This document shows, piece after piece, positions 59,801 to 64,000 of a stretch of DNA of 64,000 nucleotides. A program made the position numbers and the translations under genes. How positions within the stretch are numbered: position 1 is the first letter of the stretch; each line of letters starts with the position of its first letter. The notes under the pieces are model-generated. The model worked only from the letters and a program-made list of their open reading frames with translations. It did no database searches and was not told the origin of the DNA. The stretch covers positions 1,880,460 to 1,944,459 of the forward strand of contig NW_011887294.1 in NCBI RefSeq assembly GCF_000151315.2, read 5' to 3'. This stretch comes from Capsaspora owczarzaki ATCC 30864 (Eukaryota; Opisthokonta; Filasterea).

Positions 59801-61015
59801 GTTTTTTTTTTTTTTTTTTTTGCGCGCTCTCTCTCCGCAGGGTGAAATGTGCCCAGTCATTCTTGACATCTTCCCGCTCGTGTTTGAATGCACGCTGGAC
59901 ATGATCAACAAGGAGTTGACGCTGTACCCCGAACTTCGTGTCGCCTTCTTTAATCTGCTGCAGCAAATTTGCGAGCATTGCTACCCTGCCCTGTTCCAGA
60001 TTCCGGAAGACCAGTTCCGAGTTGTCATGGACTCGCTCACCTGGGCCATGCAACACACGATGCGCGATGTGGCAGACACTGGTTTGTTGACGCTGAAGGA
60101 CTTCCTCGAGCGTGTTGCCACGTTGAACGACCCCAACATTGTCCAAGGTTTCTTCCGCTCGTACTACTTGTTGCTGCTGCAACATTTGTTTGCCTGCCTG
60201 ACCAACTCGTTGCATGCTGCTTGTAAGATGAATCTTGTCGTCCTCTTTTTTTTGTTGTTGGTGGGGTGCAGTCGCACTCACGCTTTTCTTGCCACCGTCT
60301 TGTTTTGTTCTCTCTTTGACACCCCTCAGCATTCAAGATGCATGCTACCGTGCTGTCGGTCATGTTCCGTCTCGTGTTTTCGGGCGTCATTCAAGCGCCC
60401 TTGTTCAACCCTGCCGAGTACCCCGAAATGGACAACCCCACGTTTGTCAAGCAGTTTATGCAGGTCAAGCTCCAGGAAGCCTTCCCGCATTTGAAGCTCC
60501 AGGAAGCCTTCCCGCATTTGGCACCGTAAGTAGTCTTTGCCGTGCGTAATTGTGGAGATGTTGATGATCTGTTGTTGCTGAAACTCGATTCTCTTGTGTT
60601 TGCTCTTTCGCGAGCACAGACTCCAGATTGAAGTCACCGTATTATCCTTGTCTGCGCTTTATGGCGATGCCTCTGCTTTCAAGAGCGCGTTGAGAGATTT
60701 CCTGGTTCAAATCAAGGTGAGGACTGCTTTTTTTGCCTTTTTTTTTGCTTTTTTTGTTTGGTCTCTGCTCGGTTTTTGGTCTCTGCAGGTTTGCTGATTA
60801 CGACTGTCGGCTCACCCAACACACCGCTCTCCTTTTTTCATCAGGCTTTCGCAAACGAGGAGGATCTCTTCCTGGAAGAGACGGAGGCGATGCAGCAGCT
60901 CGAGCAACTCAAGAAGAAGGAGGAGCAGACTGCTGTTCTCGGCATCCTCAAGCCCGGCGAACGCGACGACATGCTTGACATGAATCAATTCGAAGATCAC
61001 ACCCTCGAGGTGTAA
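56842..61015 (+). CDS. XPO1: Exportin-1 (CRM1)
   Basis: Nine exons (56842-56955, 57091-57198, 57290-57469, 57560-57675, 57798-59718, 59841-60222, 60330-60525, 60620-60716, 60845-61015) encode 1094 aa. Exportin-1 carries proteins with leucine-rich export signals, and some RNAs, out of the nucleus with RanGTP. The HEAT-repeat solenoid matches animal CRM1 throughout: PDSWTRVDAIL near the start, KTRWKVLPREQC, EWPAHWPNF, the CRIME-type N-terminal region, and the NES groove block [25 protein letters not shown] written here in two parts, [14 protein letters not shown] and [11 protein letters not shown]. The Cys in GLCE corresponds to the leptomycin B target of human CRM1. Near the C-terminus KLQEAFPHL is duplicated in tandem (60467-60520). 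It ends HTLEV. Confidence 0.97.
60467..60520. repeat. 27-bp in-frame tandem duplication in exportin-1
   Basis: Two identical 27-bp units (60467-60493 and 60494-60520) encode KLQEAFPHL twice. Other CRM1 proteins have one copy of this helix. Confidence 0.95.
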
Positions 61016-61237
61016 TCGTGTATTACTAGCAAAAGCATTAGCTTTTATTTTCCAGTCGACACCCCCTCCAATAAACCTATTTTGTTTTTCTCCATTTATC
61101 TCTTTGATTACGAATTCACATTCACTTTCATGATTGAATGGGGAATGGAACGAATGAAAGCGAATTGGGGTTAAATTTGGTGAAACAAGAACACGGAAAA
61201 ACAAGAAAACGCGCAAAAAGAGAAATACAGCACGAAA

Positions 61238-62181
61238 NNNNNNNNNNNNNNNNNNNNNNNNNNNNNNNNNNNNNNNNNNNNNNNNNNNNNNNNNNNNNNN
61301 NNNNNNNNNNNNNNNNNNNNNNNNNNNNNNNNNNNNNNNNNNNNNNNNNNNNNNNNNNNNNNNNNNNNNNNNNNNNNNNNNNNNNNNNNNNNNNNNNNNN
61401 NNNNNNNNNNNNNNNNNNNNNNNNNNNNNNNNNNNNNNNNNNNNNNNNNNNNNNNNNNNNNNNNNNNNNNNNNNNNNNNNNNNNNNNNNNNNNNNNNNNN
61501 NNNNNNNNNNNNNNNNNNNNNNNNNNNNNNNNNNNNNNNNNNNNNNNNNNNNNNNNNNNNNNNNNNNNNNNNNNNNNNNNNNNNNNNNNNNNNNNNNNNN
61601 NNNNNNNNNNNNNNNNNNNNNNNNNNNNNNNNNNNNNNNNNNNNNNNNNNNNNNNNNNNNNNNNNNNNNNNNNNNNNNNNNNNNNNNNNNNNNNNNNNNN
61701 NNNNNNNNNNNNNNNNNNNNNNNNNNNNNNNNNNNNNNNNNNNNNNNNNNNNNNNNNNNNNNNNNNNNNNNNNNNNNNNNNNNNNNNNNNNNNNNNNNNN
61801 NNNNNNNNNNNNNNNNNNNNNNNNNNNNNNNNNNNNNNNNNNNNNNNNNNNNNNNNNNNNNNNNNNNNNNNNNNNNNNNNNNNNNNNNNNNNNNNNNNNN
61901 NNNNNNNNNNNNNNNNNNNNNNNNNNNNNNNNNNNNNNNNNNNNNNNNNNNNNNNNNNNNNNNNNNNNNNNNNNNNNNNNNNNNNNNNNNNNNNNNNNNN
62001 NNNNNNNNNNNNNNNNNNNNNNNNNNNNNNNNNNNNNNNNNNNNNNNNNNNNNNNNNNNNNNNNNNNNNNNNNNNNNNNNNNNNNNNNNNNNNNNNNNNN
62101 NNNNNNNNNNNNNNNNNNNNNNNNNNNNNNNNNNNNNNNNNNNNNNNNNNNNNNNNNNNNNNNNNNNNNNNNNNNNNNNNN
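61238..62181. other. Assembly gap (944 N)
   Basis: Unknown bases, 222 bp after the exportin-1 stop. The gap hides the 5' part of the next + strand gene. Its true length may differ from 944. Confidence 1.
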
Positions 62182-63167
62182 GCCTCCTTGACGCTTTCGT
62201 GAGTGATGTGCGCACCCTGCTACAGATTCCATCGCTTCTCACATTCGAGGAGTTGCTGCGAGCGCCCCCGCTGACACCGTCGTCGAGCTGCACCGAGCCT
62301 GCCACTGTCCGAACCGTCAAGCCGAACAAGGCCTACTCGCCCCAAGATGCGGCACAGCGTGCTACCCAACACGAGCGAGAAGCTCGGGAACAAGAAAAGG
62401 CTCAGGTTGCGCCTCTCATGGAGGAGTACAAACGAGCGATGAGGACCTACGAAGACAAAATCGAGCCCTTCATGAATCAGCAGGACCAACTCAAGTCGAC
62501 GATCGCTGCCGACCAGACCCGGCTCGCAGAACTCGAGGCAGACGACTCGGCAGCCGCTCTGGTTGCAGACGTGCGTGCGCAACTTCACGCGAACCAGCAG
62601 AGGCTCGCCAAAGTCAACGCGACCGTGAAGCAAATGGTCGCCGCAAAACCCAAGCGCCCCGACGTCCGACACGTCCGCGCGCTTGCCGCCTCGAAAGCAG
62701 CAGCTGCGGCACCGGCTTTGCAATCGGTTGCGACGATGGCGGTTGAGCAGGACGACTCTGACGACGAATGCGAAGAGGACGGCATTCCGCCGTCGCCAAT
62801 GCAGGTGACTTCTGCCGCTCCAGCGCGCTCCAGGAAGAGAATCTATGAAAGAGACTCTGACGACGAGGCCGCTCCATCATTTGAAACAGCCCAGAGTGGC
62901 GGGTCGGACGAGAATGTGACCTATTCGCTGTCGTCAAGATCTCTCGAGCGGCTGAAGGAACCCCGTCTTGCTACTCGCAGCTCATCGCGGCTCATTTTGC
63001 CTCCAGGTATGACACTCAGTCGTGCCAACACAAGTGGCGTGAGCAGCTGGCTGACAAACGACATGGCGGCGATGCAGCTTGTGTCAACCGATGAAAATGT
63101 GTCGTCCACGCCGAAAACCGATCGCCGGAAGCGACTCGCGCTATCTGACCTCTCCAATTCGAACTAA
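62182..63167 (+). CDS. Unrecognised coiled-coil protein, 5' end in gap
   Basis: The frame is open from the gap edge (LLDAFVSDVRTLLQIPSLL) to a stop at 63167, about 328 codons. I do not recognise it. After a helical start comes a charged coiled-coil (about 62350-62640: REQEKAQVAPLMEEYKRAM, DQTRLAELEADDSAAALV, LHANQQRLAKVNATV). Then follow a basic stretch (AAKPKRPDVRHVRAL), an acidic patch (DDSDDECEED) with a nearby SPMQ, a basic RSRKRIYER and a Ser-rich tail. Patches of this kind are common in nuclear proteins. The product may be chromatin- or kinetochore-related, but that is a guess. Confidence 0.65.
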
Positions 63168-63401
63168 ATGTGTTACATGTATGGCTTTATATGCAATTTG
63201 ATGTATGTTATTGTTGTCGGGTTGATTAAACGACGATAATTCTTTGTCCCGATTCGAACCCGCGCACACTCCCGGCCATAAGTACGCACAACATGACCCT
63301 ATCGTCCACCAATACGGATAATATCGATTTTCTTTGCATCTTCGCTGCATGTCCACTGTCGGGGGCGGGCGGGAAGGTGCCGGGAGTGCTGCGGAGGTTG
63401 T

Positions 63402-63580
63402 CCCTCCTACAATGGGACAAGATTTTTCGCGCCCAGCCAAAGGTCAATGCAAAGTCAAAATTTCATATTGCTCCGACCGCCGCCATTTTTTGCACATCGT
63501 CTATATTAATAATATTGAACAAGAATATGAAGAGAGCTAGATGCAGGGTGGTCTCCATTTTTTGTCCCATTGTAGGAGGG
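63402..63580. mobile_element. 179-bp element with 19-bp perfect terminal inverted repeats (MITE-like)
   Basis: Left arm CCCTCCTACAATGGGACAA (63402-63420) and right arm TTGTCCCATTGTAGGAGGG (63562-63580) are perfect reverse complements. The 141-bp interior is AT-rich, non-coding, and carries CCATTTTTTG twice (once just inside the right arm). It lies between two converging genes, seven bases past the stop of the minus-strand one. No target-site duplication was convincing beyond TT. A non-autonomous DNA transposon fits; a conserved hairpin is the alternative. Confidence 0.55.
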
Positions 63581-63586
63581 TTCTCT

Positions 63587-64000
63587 CTACAAGACTGGAG
63601 TATCCAGATTGGAGCGAACACGCTTGAGCTCTGGATGGCTGGCAGCAACAACATCGGAAGCGAGCTCAACGGTGGCGTCTTCTGGGGCATCCTGGTCAAA
63701 GGGGCGCTTGGGGCGACGCAGAATCAAAATGTTCTTGCCATTGTGTGCAGTGTGCAGGACCGAGTGCTCGGTGACGTCGCCAGTGCTGGCCTCGGGGCCA
63801 GAAAGGCTGTCAAACAAGGCTTGGTCAAAGACGCTCATGCCGTCAGCTTGGGCACTCTCGTTCATCATGGCCAGCGCGGCAGCCTCAAGCTCGTGCGCAA
63901 CGGCAGCACTGCCGCTGTTCGCTGAGGAGGCGCTCTCGCGGTAAAAGCCCTTGCCGCCAATCGAGTAAAGGGGCAAGTCCGCGTTGGACAAATCTTGCTC
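63587..64000 (-). CDS. Unrecognised protein, C-terminal part only
   Basis: The minus-strand frame enters from the right edge and stops at 63587, giving about 137 codons. It reads NADLPLYSIGGKGFYRES, an Ala/Glu-rich helix (AVAHELEAAALAMMNESAQ), FDQALFDSLSGP, then NGKNILILRRPKRPFD and ends LDTPVL. I do not recognise it. The basic RRPKRPFD and acidic surroundings would fit a nuclear protein. The start lies outside the window. Confidence 0.6.
   Translation of the reverse strand, partial: EQDLSNADLPLYSIGGKGFYRESASSANSGSAAVAHELEAAALAMMNESAQADGMSVFDQALFDSLSGPEASTGDVTEHSVLHTAHNGKNILILRRPKRPFDQDAPEDATVELASDVVAASHPELKRVRSNLDTPVL

Noticed and set aside
63235-63320. tRNA-like GGTTCGAATC on the minus strand
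   Set aside because: The T-loop is flanked by GCGGG and CGGGA, which do not pair, and no acceptor stem or anticodon arm can be drawn.

Overview
This window looks like nuclear DNA of a unicellular relative of animals. Almost every gene is split by short GT-AG introns (about 40-700 bp). Genes are tightly packed, divergent promoters are as short as about 110 bp, codons end mostly in G or C, and spacers are rich in poly-T, CA and AG runs. The gene set is metazoan-like (an MSK-type double kinase, a KAT6-type acetyltransferase with tandem PHD fingers, PP5, cornichon, GMF, TIMMDC1, JKAMP). It also holds an NLRC3-style leucine-rich-repeat gene. My inference is a filasterean such as Capsaspora; no species marker was seen. 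A 944-bp assembly gap lies at 61238-62181. No rRNA, tRNA, CRISPR, LTR or viral element was found.

Layout. 0-14 kb: a saposin-domain protein (-, partial), proteasome ATPase Rpt1 (+), peroxisomal thiolase (-), YIF1 (-), TIMMDC1 (+), JKAMP (+) and PP5 (-). 14-28 kb: a doubtful small ORF (+), an MSK-type kinase (+), COX15 (+), a TPP1-like sedolisin (-), proteasome subunit PSMA6 (-) and a KAT6-like acetyltransferase (-). 28-45 kb: Hsp110 (+), an agmatinase-family enzyme (-), polyprenol reductase SRD5A3 (-), a LETM1-domain protein (+), an unrecognised tail-anchored protein (+), PIG-O (-) and a leucine-rich-repeat gene built from single-repeat exons (-). 45-64 kb: GMF (+), cornichon (-), a PP2C phosphatase with C-terminal EF-hands (+), a PB1-SAM protein (-), a PlsC-family acyltransferase (-), a claudin-like four-helix protein (-), exportin-1 (+), the gap, and two partial unknown genes that converge on a 179-bp inverted-repeat element.

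How the genes relate. Several serve protein quality control (Rpt1, PSMA6, JKAMP, Hsp110, PP5), ER and Golgi traffic or glycosylation (YIF1, cornichon, SRD5A3, PIG-O, acyltransferase) and mitochondria (TIMMDC1, COX15, LETM1-domain protein, agmatinase family). They are separately promoted genes on both strands, so no operon-like system is implied. For the multi-exon genes with a listed stop I checked that exon phases sum to an open frame. That check is why most exon structures here are given with high confidence although no transcript data were available.

The points most worth pursuing are: the leucine-rich-repeat gene, where six consecutive exons are each exactly 84 nt, encode one 28-residue repeat, and are flanked by related introns; the PB1-SAM protein; the inverted-repeat element; splice acceptors built from microsatellites; and two short in-frame tandem duplications, one of them in exportin-1.
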